This document shows positions 54,601-62,401 of a DNA stretch of 64,000 nt, piece after piece (positions within the stretch are counted from its first letter, which is position 1; each line of letters begins with the position of its first letter). The DNA comes from Pirellulaceae bacterium. GTDB taxonomy: Bacteria; Planctomycetota; Planctomycetia; Pirellulales; Pirellulaceae. The DNA lies in the NCBI GenBank assembly GCA_026004775.1, contig BPJU01000003.1, positions 124,001 through 188,000 of the forward strand, written 5' to 3'. The notes under the pieces are model-generated. The model worked only from the letters and a program-made list of their open reading frames with translations. It did no database searches and was not told where the DNA came from. A program made the translations under genes and the position numbers.

Positions 54601-55115
54601 GTACTGTCGGCCGGAATGGCGGAAGCCGACGGCAGGCGCAGCACAATCTGATCGCCGACCGAGGCCCCCAATTCATCGGCCAACTGCTGGTTCAGAATCA
54701 CCTGGTCGGGATCCAGTTCCGGTACGGTCAGCCCGTCGGTTTCGAACCAGAATCTGGGGCGGATGCCCAAGACCGCCACCTGCGTAGCTCGCCGCACATC
54801 CGTATTCCGCCGCAGCTCGACAGCCGCACTGGGTAACAGGATGGCCGGTTCAATCGATACGGCTTGCTCGTACTGCCGCGCCGTCTGCTGCCACTCGTCA
54901 GCCAGAGCCTGGCGGAAAAACTTGTCGGAGGCCAGCAGGGCCTCATAGGGCCCCAGGCGATCCAGAGCCAGGCGTCGGAGGCTGCCACGGACCGAATCGC
55001 CCACCAGCAAGGCTCCGGTCAGCACCGCAGTGGCAACGGCAATTCCTGCCAGGACCGCCAGGTTGGTGCGGCGGAAGTAGAGGGTATTGCGAAGCACGAG
55101 GCTCCAGGCATTCAC
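51633..55115 (-). CDS. FtsX-like ABC transporter permease (large)
   Basis: An 1160-residue membrane protein with an N-terminal TM helix ('LAVLAGIAVATAVLTGALLV'), a large extracytoplasmic MacB-PCD-like domain (about 45-480), four or more TM helices around 520-700, a second extracytoplasmic part and a terminal FtsX triple helix with 'ELALLQAVGFRRRRLSRLVL'. The duplicated FtsX plan is that of large lipoprotein- or macrolide-type export permeases. It overlaps the ATPase gene by 4 bp (ATGA), so the two form one transporter. Confidence 0.88.
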   Translation of the reverse strand: MNAWSLVLRNTLYFRRTNLAVLAGIAVATAVLTGALLVGDSVRGSLRRLALDRLGPYEALLASDKFFRQALADEWQQTARQYEQAVSIEPAILLPSAAVELRRNTDVRRATQVAVLGIRPRFWFETDGLTVPELDPDQVILNQQLADELGASVGDQIVLRLPSASAIPADSTLAQKRNRVESLPMLRVAAIVPNRGLGRFSFAQNQALPRNVFIALPALQEALEVPGEVNALLVARHQPIDEPQALESHAQRYNEWLRPRLADFGLRLDRVRRVFSAAGKDEVVYDWFQLTSRRMLLEPAVSDALADVVRKYDGWEVMTYLADSIRRDPPAENAAREVPYSLVSGVPHTPAFPLLPDGSPLADQDIVLNQWTADRLGAKPGDTIVLEFFEPESSHGTPELRSERFTVRAVVPLTEPAQPYRRERPAVYREPPGLYNDPDLTPIVEGITDQESIENWDAPFPFDIRRVTRADDEYWQNHRTTPKAFVSLATAQRLWGSRFGRVTSIRFAGGDEQRREELVRAMEEALGKSDVLASVGLVFRPVRAEILRASSGTTPFDALFLGLSSFLVVSALLLVALLFRLGVELRSSQLGLLGACGWPRGRTARLFLTEGLIVAALGAAVGLVLAVGYSALMIAGLRSPRWWLGAISTPFLELFVTPRSLLIGYVSGLVVCFLVIAFMTRRLYRLPPRRLLSGQLVVAGWIPPKHARWWLWLGWALFVPALGLAGWSTQWEGEAQAGGFVAAGFLLLSAALAWHWWGLQRRSHKEVLTLERLAAGNAARHPTRSSLTIGLMASATFLIVAMGAFRMRPTERATGGFELVGQSSLPLFESLVPKRTAAGGAAAGEKSSLPEVYAFRLKPGDDASCRNLYRVTRPRVLGVPRDLAVRYDRPDAPSFAWASHIGGKATANPWHLLWQDDDADTVPVVLDLNTALYSLHWTGSAGSEHEVEFDGGRRLRFRVVALLNNTLLQGSLFIAEERFKELFPEGSGYQFFLVDTGPADADHWRTLWESRFSDQGLAFRPAERVVQELLAVQNTYLSTFQTLGALGVLLGTLGVAAVQARSVFERRGELALLQAVGFRRRRLSRLVLTENLALLLAGLGTGAASALAAVLPYVVVAGASFPWRDVLLLLGVILASGIASSALCVAVAFPKELLPALRGE

Positions 55116-55801
55116 GGCTGGCCATTCCCTTCGTCTCGCAAGTAACCGTTATCGAGCACCTTCTGCTGGGACATGCGACCGGCCAGCTCGCGGCTATGCG
55201 TGACGACGATCAGCACGTTTTTTTCTTCTTGCTGAAGATCCAACAGCAACTGGCCGACCGCCCGAGCGTTGGTCGGATCGAGGCTACCGGTCGGTTCGTC
55301 GGCAAGCACCAGGCTTGGTTGAAGGAGCAGGGCGCGAGCCACGGCGGCCCGCTGTCGCTCGCCCCCCGAAAGTTCTGCCGGCCGATGATGTAAGCGGGCC
55401 GACAGCCCCACGCGCTCCAACAACTCTTTGGCACGCCCGGTCTTCGCCGCAGTCGTCCGCCCCATGGCTAGCGCCGGCACCAGGACGTTCTCTAGGATCG
55501 TGAGTTGCGGCAACAGGTAGTGTTCTTGAAAGACGAACCCGATGTGGCGATTGCGGAACCGAGCCAACTCGGCGTGCGGCAATCGAAACGGCTCGACTCC
55601 GGCAATCTCGACCGCCCCCGATGTGGGCTCATCCAGAGTTCCCAGAATATTCAGCAGGGTGCTCTTGCCCGACCCGCTCGGCCCGACCACCGCCAGGTTC
55701 TGGCCGGCTTCCAGGCTGAGCGAAATGTCGCGGAGCACCACCAGCGGTTCGGCTGGCGTGGGGTACTGTTTACTGACGTGTTCGAGCTTGACTACCGGCA
55801 T
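55112..55801 (-). CDS. LolD/MacB-type ABC ATP-binding protein
   Basis: ABC ATPase with Walker A 'GPSGSGKST', Q-loop 'FVFQEHYLLPQLTI', signature 'LSGGERQRAAVARAL' and Walker B 'LVLADEPTGSLDP', all of the LolD/MacB/FtsE type. ATG 55801 ('MPVVKLEHVSKQY') is the natural start; an in-frame ATG at 55846 adds 15 residues. Coupled by a 4-bp overlap to the permease downstream. Confidence 0.92.
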   Translation of the reverse strand: MPVVKLEHVSKQYPTPAEPLVVLRDISLSLEAGQNLAVVGPSGSGKSTLLNILGTLDEPTSGAVEIAGVEPFRLPHAELARFRNRHIGFVFQEHYLLPQLTILENVLVPALAMGRTTAAKTGRAKELLERVGLSARLHHRPAELSGGERQRAAVARALLLQPSLVLADEPTGSLDPTNARAVGQLLLDLQQEEKNVLIVVTHSRELAGRMSQQKVLDNGYLRDEGNGQP

Positions 55802-55984
55802 CGTACTGCTGGCGACCTCTTGGCCGATGAACCTACCGAACGCCATTGAATGCTCTTCCCGGGAGCATAGCCAGTGGCCGCCGCCTGATCAACGCGGGCT
55901 CGTAAGCGCAAACCGGCAGCCACCATCCGTCTTATTACAAGCATCCACCGCAAGGAGTGTTACGGGCTACTTCCGACTGGGCTT

Positions 55985-56917
55985 TTATCGTGGCTCCGCA
56001 AGAGTAAGTGCCAGGCATCCCAATCCGTAGAAGGCATATTCGACATCGCATTGTTGGTCGATCGCCATGGCCAGGAATCCGCCCTCGGGCGATTCAAGCT
56101 GTTCGACGAATCGCCGGGTTCTATCAAGGTCGATGGTGTCCAGTGCCTGAAGGTCGGCCAGTGTCCATAAGCCTGTGAAGGTGCTCAGGAGATCAGGCAA
56201 GACGATGCGGCTATTGGCACAAAACCCGCCCTCGTCGCTTTGCATTGAAGAAAGAAAATCGACGGCATCCTGGCACACCTCGTCATCCAAAGCCCCGAGC
56301 ATCCGAAGCGCCCCGACCGCCGCCGCCGTCGGATTGGTTCCGGCCCGTTTGGCTGCCGTGATTTCCAGAAAACCACCGTCCGGCGACCGATGATTCAACA
56401 GGAAGCTGACCAACTTTTCGGGATCGGGCACGGGTTGCTCCAGCAGTTCATAACACAACAACACCAGGAACGAGTGGTAGGTACTGCCGGCTTCGCCGAG
56501 AGGAGACTTGCGATAGCCGCCATCGCTGGAGCGGAGCGTTTCCAACCAGTCGGCTACGCGCTTCTGCCAACCCTCGGGCAACCCATCGAAAATATCCCGA
56601 CCGGCTGCCGTCTTCAGCAGAAACCCGGAATAAAGCAATGAGAAGAAATCGACAATCGTTTCCTGGCTTGTCAGCTTGGCTCGCAAGAATCCTTCGGCAT
56701 GGTCGGCTTGTGGCCCGGCAAGTCCATCCACAAGCGCCAAAGCTCGCAGTGCGAAGCTGGTGTAATAGAGATCGCTGCCGGGATGGCGTCCGGCGAACCC
56801 GCCGTCTGGCTGTTGTTGGGCCAGCAGCCATCGGCCGTGCCGCCATCGGCGCTCTTCGGGAACGCTTTCCATTCCTTGACCGAGGCGGATCAGAAGTCTT
56901 TCCAGGTAGGTAGGCAT
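55985..56917 (-). CDS. Prenyltransferase/squalene-cyclase-fold protein
   Basis: An alpha/alpha-barrel protein with at least five repeats of the 'PDGGF.......Y.T..AL' type (near residues 35, 110, 160, 210 and 260), as in geranylgeranyl transferase beta subunits and squalene-hopene cyclases. The zinc ligands of protein prenyltransferases are not all evident, and no DXDD cyclase motif is seen, so a direct enzymatic function is uncertain. Related proteins are, from memory, present in planctomycete genomes. ATG 56917 was chosen because earlier residues are not conserved. Confidence 0.7.
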   Translation of the reverse strand: MPTYLERLLIRLGQGMESVPEERRWRHGRWLLAQQQPDGGFAGRHPGSDLYYTSFALRALALVDGLAGPQADHAEGFLRAKLTSQETIVDFFSLLYSGFLLKTAAGRDIFDGLPEGWQKRVADWLETLRSSDGGYRKSPLGEAGSTYHSFLVLLCYELLEQPVPDPEKLVSFLLNHRSPDGGFLEITAAKRAGTNPTAAAVGALRMLGALDDEVCQDAVDFLSSMQSDEGGFCANSRIVLPDLLSTFTGLWTLADLQALDTIDLDRTRRFVEQLESPEGGFLAMAIDQQCDVEYAFYGLGCLALTLAEPR

Positions 56918-57017
56918 GAAGTTGTGGCGTGGGTTACTGAATCCGGTGGACCAGCAGGCGGACGGTTCTGCGGCTCCATTCACTTTGTTGCAACCTGACG
57001 CCGATGTTTGAAACAAC

Positions 57018-57443
57018 TCAGGCTACCACAAGATACCGCTGGAGTTGCTCGCGGATTTCGGGCGGGATGGGAATCGGCTCGGGCTTGGAACCTTCTACCA
57101 GCCGGCAGCATACGGTGGTGATGCGTCCTTCAGCGATCAGATCGTCGCCCCGGTGGAACGTGAAGGCAAACGTCACACTGGAAGTACCCATGCGTTCCAG
57201 GTGCACGGCGATATCCAGAATATCTTCGAAATGAGCGGGGCCGCGATAGCGGCATTCGGCGGCCACTCGAGGCCAACTGATCAGCCGCCCGTCCTTGCTG
57301 CGAGAATAGACCGACTGTCCGATGGAACGCAACAGTTCGTGTTCGGCCTCTTCCATCTTCGTAAAAAAGGCCGAAAAATGCATGATACCGGCCGCGTCCG
57401 TATCCCGAAACTCGACGCGTCGCGTCGTGTGAAACGTGCTCAT
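57018..57443 (-). CDS. Acyl-CoA thioesterase (4HBT hotdog fold)
   Basis: A 141-residue hotdog-fold protein. 'EFRDTDAAGIMHFSAFFTKM' carries the Asp and the helix of the 4-hydroxybenzoyl-CoA thioesterase type, and 'CRYRGPAHFEDILDIAVHLE' is the central strand region. It would hydrolyse an acyl-CoA of unknown chain. ATG 57443 starts just before the first strand; a longer frame to 57497 would overlap rpsR by 11 bp. Confidence 0.85.
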   Translation of the reverse strand: MSTFHTTRRVEFRDTDAAGIMHFSAFFTKMEEAEHELLRSIGQSVYSRSKDGRLISWPRVAAECRYRGPAHFEDILDIAVHLERMGTSSVTFAFTFHRGDDLIAEGRITTVCCRLVEGSKPEPIPIPPEIREQLQRYLVVA

Positions 57444-57486
57444 ATTGCGACGGCCTTCCAAGGACGCGGCCCGTGCCGTTACAAGC

Positions 57487-57765
57487 CTACTCGCCAACGT
57501 ACGGCAACAACGCCATGAAACGAGCCCGTTTGATGGCTCGCGTCAAGGCATGCTGGCTGGCTGCCGAACAACCGGTCTTGCGCCGCCCGACGATGCGACC
57601 GTGCCGATTGATCAACTTCTTCAAAAGATCCACGTCCTTGTAGTCCACGTACAGCGGCCGAGGCCGCTTGCCGTCGATAAAGAGCGGATCTTTCTTCTTG
57701 GCCTTGGCTTGCAGCTTGCGGCGCTTTTTCGTTTTGCTAATCGTTACAGTCGGTCGTGGTGCCAT
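57487..57765 (-). CDS. rpsR: Ribosomal protein bS18
   Basis: A 92-residue basic protein with the bS18 signature '[26 protein letters not shown]' (in parts) and '[19 protein letters not shown]'. It lies next to the thioesterase gene and not beside rpsF, ssb or rplI, its usual partners. Component of the small ribosomal subunit, near the mRNA exit platform. Confidence 0.96.
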   Translation of the reverse strand: MAPRPTVTISKTKKRRKLQAKAKKKDPLFIDGKRPRPLYVDYKDVDLLKKLINRHGRIVGRRKTGCSAASQHALTRAIKRARFMALLPYVGE

Positions 57766-58641
57766 CGTCCTGCCTGTCGCCTACCCTTACTGACTCGTCC
57801 CCTTGCTGACACGCTCTCCTGCCGTACCATACACGCTGGTCGAGCGGCCAGGTCCCGCAGCCGGATCAATTTCAAGGCCGAACCGCAATGATCGGCCCCT
57901 TGCGGTAACCCAGCGTCAAACTTCACCGTAAAGTACCAGTATACGAACTCTCGCGAAGCGGACAAGTCGGCTTGGTTCCAAATCGGGATGGGTGCCAGCC
58001 GGCCCGAGATACCCGATCAGCCGGGGCCGACAAAACAAAAGTTTATCGCAGTTTTATCGCAGTTCGAGGAGAAATCCCAGGAAGGCGTCGCCCTCCACGT
58101 GAACGGAAGCCACCGCGGTTAACCGAAGGTTCGAGTAAAACGGTGGGCGGGCAGTTCGGGTCACCGGCAGGAAAACGGCGAATCTTCCCCGTCAACTCGA
58201 AGCGGGAACCGAGCAGCGGGAAGCCGCTGGGTGGCCGGGAACACAAGAATAGCTTCGCCCAGTAGCGGGCCGCCGGAACGGGCACTGTCATGGCCAGCCA
58301 ATCCGATACGGAGCCATAAGGGCGGCCGCTCATATCCATCCAACGCAAAAACCAAACAGCCGGCGATAAAATCGCTGGTAACCTTAGCAAGAAAGGCAGC
58401 TTGGCGACTCACCCTGCCGCCGAATCCGATGGGGCAGCCGCACGGCAGTTCGGCGCTCACGAAGTAAGGCTCACGAAAGGCGACAACGTGTCCGGAGAAA
58501 CCGAGGGGAACCGGGGTGGACGGCAATCGCAGACACGGCACAACGGACAGCTAATAACTTGCGCAGACACAGCAGCGGGCAGACGAGCCCCCCGACGGAC
58601 GGAAAACCCGGCACCCGGAAGTCCCAGGAAGTGTTCGTGAC

Positions 58642-58822
58642 TAAAAGAATTTGCCGAAGATTTTTGTTGACAGCCATCCCCTGCTGCTGCGAGTGCCGCA
58701 CCACCTCGCCCGATACAAAAAATTTTTCAAAAATTTTCATGACAACCCTTGCTTATCTTCGGGGTAGTCAGCAACCAAACCGCTTATGCAAAAAATATTT
58801 TCGAAAATTTTCGTGACAACCG
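58642..58822. repeat. Three AT-rich repeats at 72-74 bp spacing
   Basis: Related 33-35-bp blocks lie at 58642-58675, 58715-58748 and 58788-58822. Each ends in (T/A/G)TGACA plus CC, after an AAAAATTTTTC-like run. The TGACA hexamers begin at 58667, 58739 and 58813, spaced 72 and 74 bp. The second and third blocks are most alike. They stand upstream of the surface-protein/Rhs locus and look like tandem regulatory sites. Confidence 0.7.
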
Positions 58823-58843
58823 CCTCGGCTTGCGCTTTATAAT
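58813..58843 (+). promoter_or_regulatory. Candidate sigma-70-type promoter
   Basis: GTGACA (58813-58818) and TATAAT (58838-58843) are separated by 19 bp, slightly wide of the usual 17. The -35-like box is the tail of the third AT-rich repeat; the other two repeats lack a -10 box. It would drive the surface-protein frame starting at 59139. Confidence 0.35.
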
Positions 58844-59138
58844 CACCCTCGTGTAGGGGGGACGTACTGATTGGGCATCGCGAGTTCACAACAACCGCGT
58901 TGCGGACAACCGGCCAGCAAAGGCCAATCCCGCAACGAACCGACGAGCGGGATACTCTGCCGGCGAGAACCTCCTCGGGTGTTCAGAAGACCTTCTCGTA
59001 AGGATTCGAGGGGCAGGTCTCACAAGAGTTCGGCATTGAGTACAGCGGCGCGCTTCTTTCTTGGCTGCGCGTGTGCTCAATGAGCCAAAGTGACAAAGGA
59101 GCAGCGGTCAGTTCTCTTTTAGGACAAGGGGTATCTCA

Positions 59139-59640
59139 TGAACCGCACGAGTTGGATCGAGCTAGTACTTTCCGGGGGGGGAGACTAACCTCTAAGCGGA
59201 AAAACCGTAAGCGCCGAGCCAATACCCGCCGCACGCTCATGCTCGAAGCGCTCGAAGATCGACGTCTCTTGAACGCCTCGCCCATCGCTCGCAATGATCT
59301 TGCTTACTACACCCCGGTTGACCAACCACTGGTCGTCGATTCCACCAGCAGCCTCCTGGTTAACGACTTCGATCCGGACGGCGGCACCTTGTCGGCCAGC
59401 GTCGTCGCGAACCCTCAAAACGGCACGCTCACCGATTTTGACCCCACGTCGGGCACTTTCACCTACGTTCCCAATGCCGGCTTTAGCGGCATCGATCGCT
59501 TCACGTACCAGTTGTCCGACGGCCAAGCCAGTAGCTCGGTGGCCACGGTGCAGATCGCTGTGGGTGGCCCGTTCGGCGGTAAACTGAACGAAGAAGAGTT
59601 TTCCCCTCGGCGCGTTGCTGGTCAGCGCAGGTGGGCGTAA
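59139..59640 (+). CDS. Surface protein N-terminus with LEALEDRRLLNA signature (frameshifted)
   Basis: ATG 59139, with AAGGGG six bases upstream, opens 'MNRTSWIELVLSGG' and then meets a G8 tract (59175-59182). The next sense-looking frame continues as 'RLTSKRKNRKRR', 'LEALEDRRLLNASPIARND' and a tandem-95/Ig-like domain ('NPQNGTLTDFDPTSGTFTYV', 'GIDRFTYQLSDGQ'). Two G fewer would join them. 'LE.LEDR.LL.A' is the conserved N-terminal region of large planctomycete exported proteins. Near 59600 the frame shifts again, toward 'PLGALLVSAGGR'. The gene may be decayed, phase-variable or mis-sequenced. A continuous frame from 59071 to 59640 exists but its first 30 residues look less natural. Confidence 0.55.
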
Positions 59641-59780
59641 GGCGGAGCATGACATACTCGTACCTAGCCCCCAAGGGGCCGGTCTTGAATAGCCGAGCCG
59701 GTTGCTGGGCGTAAGGCGGAGCATGACATACTCGTACCTAGCCCCCGAGGGGCCGGTCTTGAATAGCCGAGCCGGTTGCC
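59633..59780 (+). repeat. 74-bp tandem duplication
   Basis: Two adjacent 74-bp copies, 59633-59706 and 59707-59780, both starting GGGCGTAAGGCGGAGCATGA. They differ at only two positions, one being A/G in 'CCCCCAAGG' versus 'CCCCCGAGG'. The duplication lies where the surface-protein frame ends and the Rhs remnant begins, so it marks a rearrangement point. Confidence 0.9.
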
Positions 59781-61222
59781 CGGGCCGCGCATTCTCTGTC
59801 TCCTCTGTGCCCTCTGTGGCTAACTCCAATTTTAAGAATGTATGCGGCGATTCGTCGAAGTCTGTATCCGCGGTGTCCTCTGTGGCAAACTCGCATGGCG
59901 GTGTCCTCAATGGCTTACGCCACCAGGCGCGGCCGGTGGTTACAAGCTCAGTGTCCGGCACGAATGTGGCTCGCCTGGATGGGGATGCTGCGCGCTTGAC
60001 AAGCGGTATGCTTGCGCGCGAGATTAGCTGTTCATGGGACATCGGTACGCGACTCGTTGCGGCTTCGGATTTTTTGAGGAAAGACGCGCAAGGCGCCGTG
60101 GTGCTCGATGTGCATTATTCGTACGACGTATTTGACCGGCGGATAGGCAAGACGGTGGATCCGGACGGGGATGGGCCTCAAGGGCCGTCGTTTACGTGGT
60201 TCGTCTATGACAATCCGTCGGTGGTCACGGGCGCCTCGGATCCGGCTCTTGTGGGAGCGGACCACATTGTGCTGGAGTTTACCGGCAGTCAACCGGCTAC
60301 GCTCAAGTATCGGTATTTGCACGGTCCGGTGGTGGACCAGGTGTTTGCTCGCGAGGACGTGGAGTCTTTGTGGCAGCCGGGTGAGGTGTTGTGGGCTTTG
60401 GGCGACCACTTGGGCACGGTGCGGGACTTGATCGATAGTAGCGGCAATGTGGTGAACCACCTAAGGTACGAAGCCTTTGGGCGGATTACGTCCGAGACGA
60501 ACGCGGCGGTGGATTTCTTGTTTGCCTACACCGGCCGCGAGCGCGACGAGGAATCGGGCCTTTTCTACTACCGAGCCCGCTATTATGACCCTGCCGTAGG
60601 CCGTTTTATCAGCGAGGATCCGCTGGGGTTCGCGGCGGGGGATGCCACTCTTGCGCGGTATGTCGGGAATGCAACTACTATCTACGTTGACCCAACTGGG
60701 CGTGAGGAGCGAAGGAGAAATAATGACAGAATCACGCCAGAGGAGGAAATCAAGAAAACTCTCCCGGGACGAATAATCGATTACCTCTTTGGCAAAGGGT
60801 TGGACGAAAACATAGAACACAACCGACACGGTTTATCCAGTATTGACGATTTGTTAAATAAAGGGAACCTGACGCCTCTGGGCCGTCGAGAATTCCATCC
60901 CGAAACGGTCGCATCGATGGAAAGACTGGCCGCTTTTGGGGTCGATTGGAATTCGTATGTTCTCGGGGGTGCTTTCGTCCATCCCAGCGTGTGGCAAGGT
61001 AAGTTTTGGCACCGGAAAAGTACTGCTCGTTGGCCGCGATCAGTCACGCCGCAGAATTTGCGACAGCAGTTGGCAGCGGAAGAGGTCGTGAATAACCCAG
61101 CCAAAGGGATCGCTTTAGGGCCCTCAAAAGATCCGACTTGGCCAGCAAGTGAGGGCTGGGTGAAAATGGCCGGAAGGCTGAAACCTGGGGGGGCACGCGT
61201 TGGAGGTACACTATATGTATAA
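59702..61222 (+). CDS. Rhs core fragment with toxin-like C-terminus (deletion cassette)
   Basis: From residue 85 it reads as the end of an Rhs protein: 'LAREISCSWDIGTRLVAASD', then directly 'FLRKDAQGAVVLDVHYSYDV', the 'GDHLGTVRDLIDSSGNVV' core and the conserved 'RARYYDPAVGRFISEDPLGF'. All YD repeats are missing, removed by a 736-bp deletion relative to the copy at 62442-63864. After the core comes a unique tip (from 'GREERRRNNDRITPEEEIKK') of about 180 residues, the usual toxin position. A G7 tract (61187-61193) precedes the stop at 61220; one G fewer would extend the frame as 'HALEVHYMYNPRTGEVDDVK' to 61295. The first 85 residues read through low-complexity DNA and are unlikely to be native. 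Confidence 0.6.
   Translation: MLGVRRSMTYSYLAPEGPVLNSRAGCPGRAFSVSSVPSVANSNFKNVCGDSSKSVSAVSSVANSHGGVLNGLRHQARPVVTSSVSGTNVARLDGDAARLTSGMLAREISCSWDIGTRLVAASDFLRKDAQGAVVLDVHYSYDVFDRRIGKTVDPDGDGPQGPSFTWFVYDNPSVVTGASDPALVGADHIVLEFTGSQPATLKYRYLHGPVVDQVFAREDVESLWQPGEVLWALGDHLGTVRDLIDSSGNVVNHLRYEAFGRITSETNAAVDFLFAYTGRERDEESGLFYYRARYYDPAVGRFISEDPLGFAAGDATLARYVGNATTIYVDPTGREERRRNNDRITPEEEIKKTLPGRIIDYLFGKGLDENIEHNRHGLSSIDDLLNKGNLTPLGRREFHPETVASMERLAAFGVDWNSYVLGGAFVHPSVWQGKFWHRKSTARWPRSVTPQNLRQQLAAEEVVNNPAKGIALGPSKDPTWPASEGWVKMAGRLKPGGARVGGTLYV
60071..60644 (+). repeat. Rhs core block, copy 1
   Basis: This 574-bp block aligns without gaps to 63291-63864, with 17 mismatches by eye (about 97 percent identity). 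A second, 113-bp block (59958-60070 and 62442-62554) precedes it in both copies. In this copy the two blocks are fused directly. Confidence 0.9.
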
Positions 61223-61306
61223 CCCCCGTACTGGGGAGGTGGATGATGTCAAGATCATAGTCGATCCGACTGCATCAGCTCGTCCAGCACGATAGGAGTT
61301 ATTAGT

Positions 61307-61723
61307 ATGCGCGTACGAGCACGGTCACCGTATGACGTAGAACGGCAGATTGTCGCAGAGAACAGACAGTTCGTGGGAAGTCCATCCGAGATGGGGACGA
61401 CTCCCGGAAAAGAATATGATGTGTATGCGCTCTTTAAGCGAAGGCGAGACGTCGTACTGTTCTATATTACCGACGATGGCCAGGCTTTCTTTGGCCCGGC
61501 CATTCACTTTGAGCTCGTAGATGGATCGATGCCACCAGACTGGGTATGCAACATTATCAATGAAGGAGGGGAGGACGTATTGGCCGTAGGTCCTCCTGAG
61601 CTAATTAAAGACTGGGAAACAATTGAGAATTATATGGATGGTGATGTCGGATTTGGACGTGATAAGCTGTATGAACGATTAGAAAGGCTTAAACGACTCA
61701 CGGAAAACAACGGACTGACGTAG
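61307..61723 (+). CDS. Putative immunity protein for the Rhs tip
   Basis: A 138-residue acidic cytoplasmic protein ('EYDVYALFKRRRDVVLFYIT', 'FGPAIHFELVDGSMPPDWV', 'LIKDWETIENYMDGDVGFG'). It starts 12 bp after the end of the extended toxin frame with AGGAG eight bases upstream. A small acidic gene right after an Rhs tip is the normal position of a cognate immunity gene. No family is recognised with confidence. Confidence 0.6.
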   Translation: MRVRARSPYDVERQIVAENRQFVGSPSEMGTTPGKEYDVYALFKRRRDVVLFYITDDGQAFFGPAIHFELVDGSMPPDWVCNIINEGGEDVLAVGPPELIKDWETIENYMDGDVGFGRDKLYERLERLKRLTENNGLT

Positions 61724-62401
61724 CCGACTGTGAGAGGAAGCGGCGCAACGTGGGAGGGAGCGTACACGGGTACCATGCAAGCCTGCGGGAACCTATCACG
61801 GTAGCACTTGCGGCGGGACGGCCAGATACCCTGCGCGACTTTGGCGGAATTGTTTACGGGCTGTGGGCGTCACGTTCTGACAAATGCTAATACTGGGATG
61901 TTAGCGCCACGAGGCGAAACAGGAGCGGGCGGATTTTTGCCGATACCCGTTGCATATTTCGTAATGGCGAAAATTCATTCGGCGAAATGGATCGGTGCAT
62001 CGCCTTGCCACGATCGACATGCGAGGAGCTGGTATTCACGGCGGTCCCCGGGAAGCGCTTTGTTCAGAAGGTTCGTTATTCGGGCAATAAGATGTTCCTA
62101 TTCGTAGCGGAAGTCGCCAGGCGGTTGCGCGAGCAGCCGCCGTAAGACCTCCGAACCAAAAATTCCCCGTCAGGCGCCCCAGTCTTCCACCGCGCCGAAC
62201 GCGCGAGAGTTGATTCGCTTCTTTCCGTTCCCGTGTCGGAACAGTTAGGCGACCTGCTGGCGCACGTCGCTAGCGCGTTCCGCTACGACGAAAAATCCGC
62301 TCGCCGTGGGATCGCAAGCCTCCGCATCAATGCGGTGCGGTCCGCCGCCGCTTTCGAAGTAACTGTGTCCCGCCATCGGCGGTCATGGGCTTCGGGAAGG
62401 A
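61724..62401. other. Gap between the two Rhs cassettes
   Basis: I find no supported gene. The frames here are short and mixed, and the DNA looks like remnants ('GCGCGAGCAGCCGCC', a run near 62140). It may hold degraded tips from earlier cassettes, but none can be identified. Confidence 0.4.

Larger units (their letters stand above)
57766..59138. other. Long intergenic region before the accessory locus
   Basis: This 1.4-kb gap contains frames on the minus strand (for example 58161-58541), but none has a family motif or a credible start. Its right half holds three AT-rich repeats (58642-58822) and a promoter-like sequence (58813-58843). The AT content differs sharply from the flanking GC-rich DNA. 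Confidence 0.5.

Noticed and set aside
55985-56917. Squalene-hopene cyclase
   Set aside because: Half the usual length and without the DXDD motif; only the repeat fold is shared.
57972-58740. Frames in the long intergenic region (58161-58541 minus, 58043-58390 minus, 58401-58640 plus)
   Set aside because: No recognisable domain, no good ribosome-binding site, and mutually overlapping.
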